NCBI RefSeq assembly: GCF_038396675.1
Contig: NC_088932.1
Coordinates: 27,085,001 to 27,149,000, forward strand
Direction of reading: 5' to 3'
Length of the DNA: 64,000 nt
Origin: Hydra vulgaris
Taxonomy: Eukaryota > Cnidaria > Hydrozoa > Anthoathecata > Hydridae
Both the position numbers and the translations under genes were made by a program. Shown here one piece after another: positions 41,803 to 53,779 of this stretch. The notes beneath the pieces are model-generated. The model was given only the letters and a program-made list of their open reading frames with translations. It searched no databases and was not told the origin of the DNA. Every line of letters begins with the position of its first letter. Position 1 is the first letter of the stretch.

Positions 41803-43105
41803 TTCATAAATTTAGACGCACGATACATTAGGAGGCGTAATTATGAACCAATCAATATTTTGTGTATCCGCCTTTTGCGGATAGGGTTCAAATCAGGTGA
41901 GTATGGAGGCCACCGTATTGTCTTGATATTATTATCGTTGAACCACTTCTTTTTATAGTATGTAATATGTGCAGTAGCGCCATCTTGTTGAAGTTTCCAT
42001 GGTTTATCATTGAGCATAAACAGGTCAATTGATGGAATTAGATTGTTTTCCAGTACTTCGACATAAATTCTGGAGTTGATTCTTCCGGTGTATCTTCGGC
42101 ACATACCAACACCTTTGTAATTGAAGCATGACCAGATTCCTATCGAGCCTCCTCCACTTTGTACAGTCGGTCTAATGTACCTGGCGTAATACTTTTCGTG
42201 AGCCATTCTTTTGACTGTTTTGTTAGATTTGTGATTGATAAGCTCAAAGTTACTCTCATCACTCCACATAATGTTTTTCCATTGTTATATTGTCCAATAC
42301 CTTCTTTCACGACACCATTTTAGTCTCCATTGTTTATCATATGGACGCAGGAGCGGTTTCTTCAAAGCAGATAGATGTATTTCGCGTTGTATTAATTTCT
42401 GTGGGCAATTCTTTGTAAATAATTCTTGTTAGCTCTGACAGCTCTAAAAAGGGCACTGTCGTCTTTTCTGGTGGTTGACAAGGGTCTACCTGGCCTCGTT
42501 TTCTCGCTGGCACCACCAGTGTGAAGAAAGTTTTGCTTCGTTGTCCGAATGCATTTCTCAGAAACTCCAAATAACCTGTCAATTACTCTATTACTTTTGG
42601 TTCCTTCTTTAATGTGAGCAATAACTTGTCATCTTTCACCTTGAGTGATACGTCTTTTGCCCATTTTTTGCGTCATTTTAGTGCAAAACTAACCTAACTT
42701 TTATTTATTTATTAAATAATGATTAACCAATTCCAGGTAAGTCATATTTATATAAGGTTTTTTGACAAAATTAATTAATTTAGGCCTATTAATGAGAAAT
42801 ATGGAAAAAAACTACTAATTAACTATCAATTAACAAGTTATAAGCCTTTTTTGATTGTGCGTCTAAATTTATGAATAAAATAAAATCAAGCTTATCAATT
42901 AACTTTTTTGTGTTAATTGGTATAGAATGAGTAATAAACATCCTGTAAAAAAAATTAAGGTACTCTATTATAGTGTTTCACTTCCTCTATTAAATTATAT
43001 ATCAAACATAGCGGTAGCACTTTTATTTTATTTTTATTTTAAGTATTTTCTTACATATATGTAAAAAAAAAATGAGTGCGTCTAAATTTATGAAAACCGC
43101 TGTAT
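41803..43105 (-). mobile_element. Tc1/mariner-type element, decayed
   Basis: CATAAATTTAGACGCAC at 41806-41822 is inverted at 42859-42875 and again at 43078-43094 (GTGCGTCTAAATTTATG). This is half of an IR/DR end, with the left outer copy missing. The transposase, about 42676 to 41841, is interrupted (see next entry). Confidence 0.7.
41841..42676 (-). pseudogene. Tc1/mariner transposase remnant
   Basis: The N-terminal part at 42676-42340 begins MTQKMGKRRITQGER, then a stop. It has a decayed HTH (RLFGVSEKCIRTTKQNF) and GRPLSTTRKDD. The catalytic part at 42269-41841 has MWSDESNFE (first Asp), GGGSIGIWSCFNYKG and LQQDGATAH (second Asp). It then has YSPDLNPIRKRRIHK, where the conserved E of LNPIE is gone. 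Confidence 0.75.
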
Positions 43106-43109
43106 AAAT

Positions 43110-43700
43110 TCAATGACCCTTAACAACATCTTTAGGAAGATATAACTACATCTGGTAATTTTTCCAATAACATCCGGAAGAACTTACTCCAGATGTAACT
43201 ACACCTGAAAAAAACCATATATAAAACTACATCTGGTTAAAATAATGCATTTATATTTAATACTTTTTTTCAAATAAAACTACATCTAAAAAAAAAATTT
43301 ATGTAACTTCATTTGGTTAATAAAATGCATTATAATTAATAATTTCATAAAAGTCTGTAGTTTTATTTAACATAATTGAAAAGATGTAACTACGTCTGTA
43401 GAACCCACAGATGTAGTTGCACAGATATTATTACAATTTGATAATTTAAAAGATGTAGCTACATCTGTAAAATCTCCAGATGTAGTTGCACAGGTGTTAT
43501 TATACTTAGATAATTAAAAAAATGCAACTACATCTGTAGTAATCACATACTTTTTACAAAAATGTTATTTGGCATCAATGAAATGTCAGATGTTGTTGGA
43601 CAGATGTTATTATACCTTAGTGTATTTACAGATGTTGTCGGCAGATGTAGTTGTACGCCATTATATTTACAGATCTTGTAAATATAATACCAATATAATG
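43110..43700. repeat. AGATGTAGTT-rich repeat block
   Basis: AACTACATCTG / CAGATGTAGTTG appears at least ten times in both orientations across 43140-43650, separated by 20-60 bp of AT-rich spacer. There are longer similarities between 43385-43425 and 43450-43500. It looks like a motif-dense MITE or decayed satellite. Confidence 0.65.
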
Positions 43701-44620
43701 TAAATACTAAAATGCAATTAAGTACCAAAATGCATCAGTAAGTTTGCGAAAAACAAAAGTTGCGTATTTTCTTAGGTGATACAACGACAAAAGATTTATC
43801 TTGAACTATTGCGACTCTGTTTAATTTATAAAAAATTTATACTTTTCAGACAGTATTTTTTATCCTCTTTTAGAATCTGGTTTTAAAAAATTGTTTGGAA
43901 TTGAACTTTTTGAGTAGTATTAATTCGAGTAAAATGACTTTTGTAGGGCATATTGGGAGCACAAGTTGTTTATATAATTTTTATATTATTATTAATTTAT
44001 ATTATTTTGTTATTTTATTTAAATTATTTTGTTAATTTATTTTATTTATATAACTATTATATTATTATTAATTTATATTATTTTACTACCATTTCGTGAT
44101 GTTGTTTACAGCTTGATGATTTTATTTTAATCTAAAATAATATTTTTTTTTATTTAGAAAAGCAATTTTAGTAATAAATTAAAAGAAATTCTTATTTTTA
44201 TAACTTAACTTTGATTATTATTAGTGTAAAAAAAGAAGGTAAGAAATAATATAAGAAAGATCAATCATCCAAAATAGGATGAAATGCAGTTTTAGCTGCA
44301 AGAAAAAAAGAACTCAGAGCTAGAAAAGCTACTGATACATATGGCATATTTAAGTTTGCTCTACATTGGCATATCTTATTGCTAACAAAGCAGCTTATCA
44401 AAAATATTGCCATGAGTTTCAGGACATTTTCTGTGTGATCCATAAAATATTTTGCTTTTTTTTTTAAGCTGTTATTTCTTTTATGTGGTGTATAGGTGTA
44501 AGGGACGTGAAGGGTGGGTAGAAACTTTTTGAGGTTTTGAGAATTTAATGTCTGAACATATTTAGAAGATAGATAGCCATTTTTCATCATTTTTAAAGCT
44601 TTACAATTGACGAATAATTG
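43701..44620. other. Non-coding AT-rich DNA
   Basis: A 109-codon open stretch on the - strand (44590-44261) shows no recognised motif and lacks start or splice support, so I did not call it. Confidence 0.35.
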
Positions 44621-44628
44621 CTGCTTTT

Positions 44629-44706
44629 TAACTTTCCCGTTTTCCCCTATCCTCTTCTTTCCCCTATCTTCTTCTTTCCCCTATCCTCTTCTTTCCCCTA
44701 TCTTCT
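44629..44706. repeat. Pyrimidine-rich tandem repeat, ~17-bp unit
   Basis: CCCCTATCYTCTTCTTT repeats about four times. Confidence 0.75.
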
Positions 44707-44812
44707 TGCAAAATGTAAAAGTTTTGCTAGTCTAGAGTTTTGTTACTTTGGTTGTCGTTTTAGAAATTTTTTTTTGTTTTTTCATTTTATTATCAATAAA
44801 GTTTATCCGCAA

Positions 44813-44981
44813 CATTTGTTTCTTAAGTGTCCCTATATACCCCCTCTACCCTATCATTTGTTTCTTAAGTGTCCCTATATACCCCCTCTACCCTACCATT
44901 TGTTTCTTAAGTGTCCCTATATACCCCCTCTACCCTATCATTTGTTTCTTAAGTTTCCCTATATACCCCCCTCTACTCTAT
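44813..44981. repeat. 42-bp minisatellite, four copies
   Basis: Units start at 44813, 44855, 44897 and 44939 with CATTTGTTTCTTAAGTGTCC and end in CCCCCTCTACCCTA. The first three are almost identical. The apparent ORFs over it are artefacts. Confidence 0.9.
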
Positions 44982-45184
44982 CACTAAATTAATTCCTAGA
45001 AAACACTTGTTTGTAATGTTACTACAATTATAACTATTTTTAAATCTAGTTTGAAACTAAAAAATGCATAAATTACATTTAAATAGCCTCGAAATAATGC
45101 AAATATATAAGTTTTTAGAACAAGTCTGTCATTGCTATCTTATACAAACTTGTATATAAATTATTCAATAATATAATTTGATAG

Positions 45185-46490
45185 ATTGCCTCCCCAAACC
45201 AAACCCTCAGTCAATGTAGCGGCACTCCTCGCATGATTCACCTATTTGTCAGTCAGCGTATGCACTCTTATTTATATGTTCTACTTATTTGTCAGTCGAT
45301 GTATGTTCATGTATATATAGTATGTATGTTCATGTATATATAGTATGTATGTTCATGTATATATAGTATGTATGTTCATGTATATATATATATGTATGTT
45401 CATGTATATATATATGTATGTTCATGTATATATAGTATGTATGTTCATGTATATATAGTATGTATGTTCATGTATATATAGTATGTATGTTCATGTATAT
45501 ATAGTATGTATGTTCATGTATATATATATGTATGTTCATGTATATATATATGTATGTTCATGTATATATAGTATGTATGTTCATGTATATATAGTATGTA
45601 TGTTCATGTATATATAGTATGTATGTTCATGTATATATAGTATGTATGTTCATGTATATATATGTATGTTCATGTATATATAGTATGTATGTTCATGTAT
45701 ATATATATATATATGTATGTTCATGTATATATATATGTATGTTCATGTATATATAGTATGTATGTTCATGTATATATAGTATGTATGTTCATGTATATAT
45801 AGTATGTATGTTCATGTATATATAGTATGCATGTTCATGTATATATAGTATGCATGTTCATGTATATATAGTATGTATGTTCATGTATATATAGTATGTA
45901 TGTTCATGTATATATAGTATGTATGTTCATGTATATATAGTATGTATGTTCATGTATATATAGTATGTATGTTCATGTATATATATATGTATGTTCATGT
46001 ATATATATGTATGTTCATGTATATATAGTATGTATGTTCATGTATATATATATATATATGTATGTTCATGTATATATATATGTATGTTCATGTATATATA
46101 GTATGTATGTTCATGTATATATAGTATGTATGTTCATGTATATATAGTATGCATGTTCATGTATATATAGTATGTATGTTCATGTATATATAGTATGTAT
46201 GTTCATGTATATATAGTATGTATGTTCATGTATATATAGTATGTATGTTCATGTATATATAGTATGTATGTTCATGTATATATAGTATGTATGTTCATGT
46301 ATATATAGTATGTATGTTCATGTATATATATATGTATGTTCATGTATATATATGTATGTTCATGTATATATAGTATGCATGTTCATGTATATATAGTATG
46401 TATGTTCATGTATATATAGTATGTATGTTCATGTATATATAGTATGTATGTTCACTCCTTGCATGTTCTACCTATTTGTCAGTCGATTTA
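45185..46490. repeat. Dispersed repeat expanded into a 20-23 bp minisatellite
   Basis: The left end has ACCAAACCCTCAGTCAATGT and TATTTGTCAGTCRRYGTATG text, also present at 58195-58270. From about 45300 to 46453 the unit GTATGTATGTTCATGTATAT plus ATA repeats about 50 times, with shorter TATATATATGTATGTTCATG variants interspersed. The right end returns to CTACCTATTTGTCAGTCGAT. The array therefore arose inside the dispersed repeat. Confidence 0.9.
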
Positions 46491-47482
46491 TGAAAAATGA
46501 AAGTTTAAGGATTTGTTCGTAACATAATATGTATGTATAAATTATTTATATTATAAACAACTATTGCATTGATCCTGGGGGATTTTTTCTCAGGGGGATT
46601 TTTGCCCAGATGATTTTTTTATGCTACCATCGAAATAAACCACACAACAAAAAAACCAAAAAAACAAAAGAGGAAAATACAAATTATTAACTATGTTTTA
46701 ATGACTTCTATACAGCGAGTTCCATTTATTTATAAAAACGATAGTGTAGAATCGGTCTTTAAATCATTTGCGACATTTTTACTTTTATAATTTTGATAAG
46801 TGTAGTTGTGAAATATTTTTCTACAGATATTTAAAACACAAAATTTTTGTAAATATTTTCAAATTTTTTATAAATATCTTTAATTAGAAGCTTAACAAAA
46901 ACGAAAAAATGCTTTGAGATTTTATAGAAGGAAGCTATCAGACATCAAAACTAAATTTAAATAAAGTTTTCGGCAGCAGGAAACATAAATTACCCAATTA
47001 AAATAAAAACACAGGACTGAGAACAAATAAGAGATTACTTAACTAATACTTTATTTATAAACGTAAAAGAATAAGAAAATTTACACATCTTATATTTACG
47101 TATTTCTTAATAAAATTTCCTTATTACTTGTATATAAAACGTAAAAAATAAACATAAAACGACGTCAGAACATCGTAATAATACAAAGTGTAATTTCTTT
47201 ATGAACTTTAAATCATTTTCAATGAAAACAATAGTTTTAGCAGCATATCATGATCTTATATTTTTTTTAAATACAGCTTTTAAACGCTTCATTTTAATTG
47301 CCAACCGTGAAAAAGTATAAAACTTTCACTAAATAAAATTATTGTCACTCTGTTTGACAGATAAAAAAACCAAAAACTTTTTCTTACATACTTTTGTTGC
47401 TGAGTAAATATTTGTAAATAAGGACACACAGCATTTATTAATAGATTATCACCACATTTTGTTGCTAAGCATTTGTCCAAAG
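46491..47482. other. 3' flank and possible 3'UTR of the ARNT-like gene
   Basis: No coding support. A downstream 3'UTR of the - strand gene is expected here. AATAAA-type signals are frequent, and none is decisive. Confidence 0.4.
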
Positions 47483-47850
47483 TTAAGTCCAACCTGGGCT
47501 GTTCCAATAAAGCAAATTGGTTTCTGTATTATTTTCGTTTAATTGCTTATACAACTCACAGCGAGGCAATTTATCATTTTCTAATAATATAGAAGATTCA
47601 TGTAGATTAGATAAGTTTGCATCACGTGTATTTATTATTTTATGAGAAGACAAATAATTATTGTCAAGTCCGTTGATTTCTTCATTTTTCAATTCTGGAG
47701 AAACTAATGAAGGAATTTCATTAGCGGTCATGTTATATTGTGATTGTACATGGAAAAGGTAAGAACACCCAGACGAAGGTGGCTTAGAATAGTTATTTTC
47801 CTGTTGTCGCTTACGCGCCATATTAGCTAAAATACCACTCGCTCGTATTT
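47483..47850 (-). CDS. ARNT: ARNT-like terminal exon
   Basis: It starts after TATTTGTTTAG, where A|AA gives Lys in phase with the preceding exon, and reads KIRASGILANMARKRQQENN. This recalls the AQISRH-type segment of ARNT C-termini. It continues as a Ser/Asn/Leu-rich tail without domains and ends NLLYWNSPGWT and TAA at 47483. Disordered C-terminal tails hold the transactivation region in this family. It lacks the vertebrate FPDLxMF-type end. The assignment rests on splice-phase continuity with the PAS exons. Confidence 0.65.
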
Positions 47851-48690
47851 CTAAACAAATACAATAACAATTATCAAATTTACATTTATTATATATCAAT
47901 TACAATTATCAAATTAACAAATACAAAGTACATCACAAACAAACATCATTATTAACACAAAAAAGTTTCTAGTCTTATTAGAAAAAGTGCACATGTCGCA
48001 ATTAAAAAAACTTTAGAATTTTTTACTATTTACTTTTAAAATACAAACAAAAATTATTTTTATATAATCTTAAGGTAACTTCTAATTAAGACAAACTTTA
48101 AACCACATCATATTATGAGACATTAGCAAAAACTTAGCCAACATAAAATAGTGAAAAAATCAGGAGTCATTTGATTTTGTATATGTGCTATTGATTGTTG
48201 AAGAATTCACCACGAATTGTTTTTAAGCTTAAAATTGTTTAAGATTGTACTTATTAAAAATTTTATAAAAGCACTCAATGGAAAAAAATGGTGTATAAAA
48301 GCACTCAATGGAAAAATGACAAATTTTTTAATTGATGCTTGGTTTTTACAAGGTGTTGATGAGCTTACAAATTTTTAAAATTACAGAACTAATTTTACAA
48401 TTGTTTTCAAAAATCTTCTTTAATGGTTTTTTCCGAAATTTAAATAATATACATACTTTATTTTAGTAAATTAACATTTAATTTATGAACTAAAAACAAA
48501 TTTAAAATGATTAAGTGAAATGATAAAAAGCGAAAACAGGAAAAACAAAAAAAAAAAGAAAAAAAAAAACTAGCATAAAAAACAGTTTTTTAAAATTTTT
48601 GGTTTTTTAACCATCTAAACACAACACGATATTTAATAACTTTATCATGTTATCAATAAAATTTTATTGTTACAATATTTTATTATAATG
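47851..48690. other. ARNT-like last intron, non-transposon part
   Basis: AT-rich, with a short direct repeat (AAAGCACTCAATGGAAAAA) at 48269-48316. No gene. Confidence 0.45.
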
Positions 48691-48950
48691 TCCGGCAGCG
48701 GTGCCGTAAAACTCATTTAAGCAAGAGGTATGGTTCAAGAAGTCTGTTCCGAAATTACTATCAATATAATGACCATAAAACTAGAAGCCACAATGGTAAA
48801 CTGAGAAGGCAATTTACAGGAAATATAAAATGAAATATAAAACATTATTTCACCAATATAGTGGTAAACGACTGGAACATCTTAAACAAGAAACAATAGT
48901 TGCAGTCAGTATCAATCAGTTCAAAAAACAATTTTTTATTTTTCTTAGCA
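48691..48950 (+). mobile_element. CR1-like LINE 3' tail
   Basis: Decayed frames read GHNGKLRRQFTGN, YFTNIVVNDWNIL and SINQFKKQFF, the ORF2 C-terminal signature. It abuts the 3' end of the oppositely oriented LINE B copy. Confidence 0.55.
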
Positions 48951-48954
48951 TTTT

Positions 48955-50960
48955 CGTTTCCAACAAGGCTGCATGCAACCACTATTAGAGTTGGAAGTTA
49001 CTGGAAGAGAAAAGATGAAGTTTATAGAGCGAGATAACGATTGACAAATTATATGAATCAGGAAAGCAAAATAAAGGAAGCGAATTCCAAAGAACTGATG
49101 TTCAAGAAAAAAAACTAGATGTATTAGAGATTTTGGAGCATTTAGGAAAAGTCATAGTAAAAGGATAAGACTTAATTGAATGACGAATAACACAAGAATG
49201 AATTTTAGTAGATGGCACAATTTTAGTATTTGTAGAAAAGAGTAAGAGAAGCAACATTACAACGATATGATAATGGTTGGAGGTTGGCTGCAAGAGCAGG
49301 TCTAACTATGTTTACAATGCGTTTTTGCACCTTGTCTAAAAGAGAAAAGGCATAATTGAAAGATCTGCCCTAGATATCCAAAGTTAGAAAATGTCGAGCA
49401 TGATAAAGACATGCAATCTTAGCAAATGCTAATTTTGCAATGGATTTGATATATGATATCCAAGAAAGATCAGAAGTAAGAGTTAATCCTAGAAGATGAA
49501 GGGTAGATGAATAAAAGAAGATCTAAAATTATTACGATAATGATTAGCTAAAAAAAGTTGAGTTTTATCTGAATTGACGTTCACCAGCCACTGTGAGCCC
49601 CATGCTGTCGCAGAAGTGAGATCCTTTTCAAGCTCAAATGCCCCTCCATGCAATCAGAGAGTGTTGGCTTCTTATCAAGACAAGAATAAATGGTAGTATC
49701 ATCAGCAAACAATGCCACCTTAGATGTGAGAATATCTGGAAGATCGTTGATGTAAATTAAAAAGAGTATAGGGCCAAGGATTAGTTTTTGAGGAACCCCT
49801 GAAGTTACAGGATATGAAGAAGAGTGCTGCCCATCGAAGACAACTTTTATACTATGATTGGAAAGGAAGGATTTGATAATCTTAAAGGTGTTACCAGATA
49901 CACCTTAAGAAGAAAGCTTATGGAGAAGACCAGCATGCCAAACTTTATCAAAAGCTTTTGAAATGTCAAGAGCGATAGCCTTAATCTCTCCACATTTATC
50001 TAATGCACAGTAAAACCTATCAGTTATTACTGTTACTAAATCAGCTGTAGAATAAGAAGATCAAAATCCATATTGGTGATCAGAAAGTAAGTTATTAGAT
50101 TAAGTGTTTGTTAATTAAAAATTCAAAAACCTTGCTTTTGATACGAAGAAGACTAATGGGATGGTAGTTAGATGAGTCAGATCACTCTCCAGTATTTTTG
50201 AAAATAGGGATAGCAGATGCCGCTTTCCAGCATGCCGGAAAACAAGACTCTGATAGTTTTGAAAGTATAGACAACAGCTCCAGAGAACACTTCTGCAAGA
50301 CTATAACAGGTATGTTGCCTGGACCACAAGCTGCAAAAGAGTCTAAGCAGAAAATTACTTTAGATACAGAAGCTGGAGTGATAAGAATGCCAAGCAATGG
50401 ATCAACATGTTTGTTGGCTATATCAGGTAGAACGCAACTAGTGGAATCAAGAAATAATATTGATGAAAAGTTCTTAGTAAACAATTCAGCTTTGCCTTTA
50501 GGTGAGGTGACAAAATCTGATCCATACAAGAGAGGTGGAATAACAGATTTGCCCTTATTATTGACACTGTTAAAGGCTCTCCAAGAGTCTGAGAGCCTAA
50601 TTTTTGAGATGAAATACAAGATTTCATGGCCTGAGAATAGTAGGCTTTGGCGTTAGACAAAACTTTTTTACAATGGTTTCTAGCAATAGTAAACAGACAT
50701 TTTTTTTCTGGAGAACTGTTTTGCTGATAGATATGGAAGTAATGGTTTCGATTGAAAATTGCAGCAGCACAATATGAGGAAAACCATGGAGAAGAGTGAG
50801 GATGCACTTGTCGAGAGGAAATAAAAGATTCTATGATAGTCTGAATCTAAGAAGTTATGTAAGAAGCACATTTGTCAGCAGGAAGATGGAAGATTTCTGC
50901 CCAAGGGCCATCATGAAGAAAATCACAGAAAGAGTCCAAGTCAGCTCTAAGGTAGTTAAT
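48955..50960 (-). mobile_element. Second copy of LINE B, 5'-truncated
   Basis: The 3' end at 48955-48990 (CCAACAAGGCTGCATGCAAC on +) matches the copy ending at 33945. Frames further right give the RT tail, TACGPGNIPVIVL-like text (AACGPGNIPVIVLQKCS, 50340) and SDSWRAFNSVNNKGKS, FVTSPKGKAELFTKNFSSIL (50619-50430). Upstream CAKK-type text is also shared (50807-50640). Full of stops. Confidence 0.8.
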
Positions 50961-51254
50961 TGGATAAACTTTTTAAATTCTAACTTTTATTATGTCTGTG
51001 TTTCACAGCTGTTACAGTTACAAACTCAATAAAAGTTTGAACTCTTGAAGTGTACAGTTTGGACTCATCACTCTTGAAGTGTACAGTTTGGAATCACTCT
51101 GCTGTTACACTATATTACATTATATAATATAAACTAACTTTAAACATTTTTATTTTGGTTATATCAAATTTAAAAAAAAATGCGCAAACTTTTTTAAACT
51201 ATATTATTTAATAAATTAAATACTAAAATATTCTCAAATAACTTTTCTACTTAC
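50961..51254. other. Intron spacer with a short direct repeat
   Basis: CACTCTTGAAGTGTACAGTTT occurs at about 51040-51058 and 51069-51089. Confidence 0.5.
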
Positions 51255-51508
51255 TCTGTGTGGTGTTTTCATCACAAGTGGTGACATATTCATCACAAGT
51301 GGTGACATATTCATCACAAGTGGTGACATATTCATCACAAGTGGTGACATATTCATCACAAGTGGTGACATATTCATCACAAGTGGTGACACATTCATCA
51401 CAAGTGGTGACATATTCATCACAAGTGGTGACATATTCATCACAAGTGGTGACATACTTACTCTGTGTGGTGTTTTCATCACAAGTGGTGACATATTCAT
51501 CACAAGTG
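51255..51508. repeat. Coding 21-bp minisatellite
   Basis: On the + strand, GACATATTCATCACAAGTGGT repeats with two longer interruptions (TACTTACTCTGTGTGGTGTT). The 21-bp period keeps all three frames on each strand largely open, which explains the overlapping false ORFs. Confidence 0.9.
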
Positions 51509-51587
51509 GGATCAACTAATTGCGATACAGTGCATTTTATACTAGATGGCTCAGAAATTCCTGAAAACCTTCGTTTCATTTTTAAAA
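51255..51587 (-). CDS. ARNT: ARNT-like exon containing a TCDEYVT heptad array
   Basis: The exon begins after ...TTTTTAGTCACAAG. This CAAG acceptor gives phase 1, matching the preceding exon (G|TT = Val); an alternative acceptor at 51594 does not. It reads MKRRFSGISEPSS and then eleven TCDE units, mostly TCDEYVT (21-bp repeat). Two units carry TCDENTTQSK, including the last. It ends CAG A|GTAAGT in phase 1, which fits 47850. The array lies just downstream of PAS-B, in the normally disordered activation region. Homologues that I remember have no such array. Confidence 0.7.
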
Positions 51588-52333
51588 CTTGTGACTAAAA
51601 ATTAAAAATAAATGTTTGACAAACAAAATCAAATATTGATGTGCATGATTAAGAAAGCAATTATTTTATTTGATATTCATTATTATATAATGAAGTCTCA
51701 GCTTTTAACATTATTTAAATTTCTATTAAATGTTTTCTTAATAAGCAATACCTCACATAAATTGTTATCTTTTTGAAAACCTAAAATGTAAACAACAATT
51801 CAAAGATTCAAATATAATTATTAATAACAGCATAAAATAATAATAATTATATAATTGTAATTAATAACAAAAACACAAACATAATTAATAACAAAACACA
51901 CACATGATTAATAACAAAATGCACTCATAACTAATAACAAAAGGCACACATAATTAATAACAAAATGAACACATAATTAATGACAAATAAAGTATGCGTA
52001 CATAAAATACAACACAAATACTTAATAACACAATAAAACTTATATAGTATAACTTACTTAGATATACTTAATTAACAGAATAAATAATGCTAAGAAAAAT
52101 ATTGCAATAATAAACTTGGGATTTCAGATCAATGCTAATAAGTTATTTTGAAAAAATTTACTTGAAACATTCTATAATTAAGTTCAAATAAAAAGAACTT
52201 TATTACAGAAAGCCTGACCACAGCAACTGGCCTGACTGACTACAATAAATTTAGTTTGTAAAAAAGGGTCTTAAAGTAGATTAATTATTTCATGTAAGAA
52301 AATAGCAAAATAAGAAAGTATTGAAAATATTAC
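51588..52333. other. ARNT-like intron with a ~24-bp minisatellite
   Basis: 51857-51990 holds about six copies of AATTAATAACAAAA(T/A)NCACACAT. The rest is unremarkable AT-rich sequence. Confidence 0.6.
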
Positions 52334-52470
52334 CATGATGTGATGAATGTATACTGAATCCAGGCTTTTCTTGAATAATAGATGTGTTTGAAAACTTATT
52401 TGTTGGATCTTTTGCAGATAAATACTTTAATGGATTATCAGGTGTCCGGTTGACAGGTGCTTGAATATCC
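52334..52470 (-). CDS. ARNT: ARNT-like exon, linker after PAS-B
   Basis: The acceptor TTTGTATAG precedes G|GATATTCAA, completing AAG (Lys) from the PAS-B exon (phase 2 to 2). It encodes KDIQAPVNRTPDNPLKYLS, a Ser/Pro/Asn-rich linker with no domain, ending HSSHH plus one base at G|GTAATA. The length of 137 bases keeps phase with both neighbours. The domain-free sequence is assigned by phase and position. Confidence 0.7.
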
Positions 52471-53610
52471 CTATACAAATATGATATCCCTATATATAAA
52501 TATGCACGCAAAATTTATCAAGCTTTAAAGGTTTTGCTTTATTTTTGACAATTCATTTTATGGTAAAATACAAATTAAAAAAATAATTTTTAGCTCAGTT
52601 TTTTTCAAAACTATTCAAAGTTTATTCTTAACAGATTGTATCAGTATTAGATTATATCAATCATTTGTTGGAGATAAAAAATATTAAAGTCTTATAGATC
52701 TAACATTTAACTCTAAAACAACCAGCATATAACTAGGAATAATTTTTTTAATGACCAGTAAGCCTATTTAGTAAGCTTGGACTACTAGGCTTGCTGAAAC
52801 ACTTCATTTTTCTATTTTGATTTTATTTGTATCTATAATACATATTTTTATATTTGTACATTATACATTAAAATGACAAATTATTACTTTAAGTATTTAC
52901 AAAGAAATACCCAAAGTTTAAGATTTATGTTCTTTTTTATCTTTCTTTTCTATTTCTATATTAATATCCATATATATTTTTTTAAATATCAATTTTTCTC
53001 TCTGTCTACTTTTAAAACTTTTAACAGCATCTTTTCATACAGTGAAATCGATCTTCTGCTTATTGTTAAAAAAGACACTAATTATGATATAACCAGCAAT
53101 TGTTGTTGCAGCCTGTTTCTGGTAAAAGGGTTGATTCAGATATCTCATTTAAGTTTAAATCTAATGTTGTTAGTAATTAATTGTTGTTAGTAATTAACTG
53201 TTAGTAATTAGTTGTTGTTAGTAATTAATTGATGTTAGTAACGAATTGTTGTTAGTAATTAATTGTTGTTAGTAATTAATTGGTTAATATAGATGTTCTT
53301 TAATCTTTTATATCTTCTTCCTGAGAATTTATATTTTCTTAATTAAAGGTCATAAAAAGTATGCTGGGTGCCTGAAGAAGCAAAATTATATAAAAATTTC
53401 AAAAATAATCATAAATAAAAAACATTGAGAAAAAAAAATTTTAATATTTTTATTTTGTAAAAATGCACATTTTTATTTTTAGTTAAAAAATGTAATTTTT
53501 TATTTTAATTTAATTTAATTTATATTTAGGCAGTGAAATTAAAAATAATTTTTTTTCAATAAAATAATGACTTGAAATTTTTATAAAATTTTTTTAAAAT
53601 TCAACATCAT
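52471..53610. other. ARNT-like intron with a TTGTTAGTAATTAA array
   Basis: 53157-53283 repeats TTGTTGTTAGTAATTAA(C/T)-type units six or seven times. The remainder is AT-rich with no gene. Confidence 0.6.
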
Positions 53611-53619
53611 TTACTCCAA

Positions 53620-53750
53620 AACAGAAATCTTGGCAAACAAGGTTGCTGTGCGGAGAAACAAGTTGAGCACAGTTTTACCAGGAACGTGGTGGGGATCAAA
53701 CTCGGAACTTCTTGCTTATGAGGCAAGCACTCTACCACTTCACCACTACC
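53620..53750 (-). mobile_element. tRNA(Met)-like SINE
   Basis: The - strand 53750 to 53690 reads GTGGTAGTGGTGAAGTGGTA, TGCTTGCCTCATAAGCAAG and GAGTTTGATCCCCACCAC. These are an A box, a CAT anticodon loop in a 5-bp stem and a B box. The body GCTCAACTTGTTTCTCCGCA and CAGCAACCTTGTTTGCCAAG is shared with the copy at 56207. Confidence 0.75.
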
Positions 53751-53779
53751 ACTTTATTATAGTATTATATAAGTATTAT

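Noticed and set aside
44261..44590. 109-residue - strand ORF with a hydrophobic segment
   Set aside because: No motif, no splice or promoter support; length is possible by chance in this composition.
44618..44992. 124-residue ORF with PYIPPLPYHLFLKC repeats
   Set aside because: Read through the 42-bp minisatellite; no other evidence.
47289..47507. Second - strand ORF overlapping the ARNT-like stop
   Set aside because: It is in another frame, starts inside the terminal exon and lacks a splice acceptor.
51260..51598. + strand 112-residue ORF of SSQVVTY repeats
   Set aside because: A 21-bp array keeps every frame open; the - strand frame has splice-phase support in the ARNT-like gene.
53690..53750. 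Functional tRNA-Met gene
   Set aside because: The tRNA-like part runs straight into a SINE body and its acceptor stem does not close well; treated as a SINE head.
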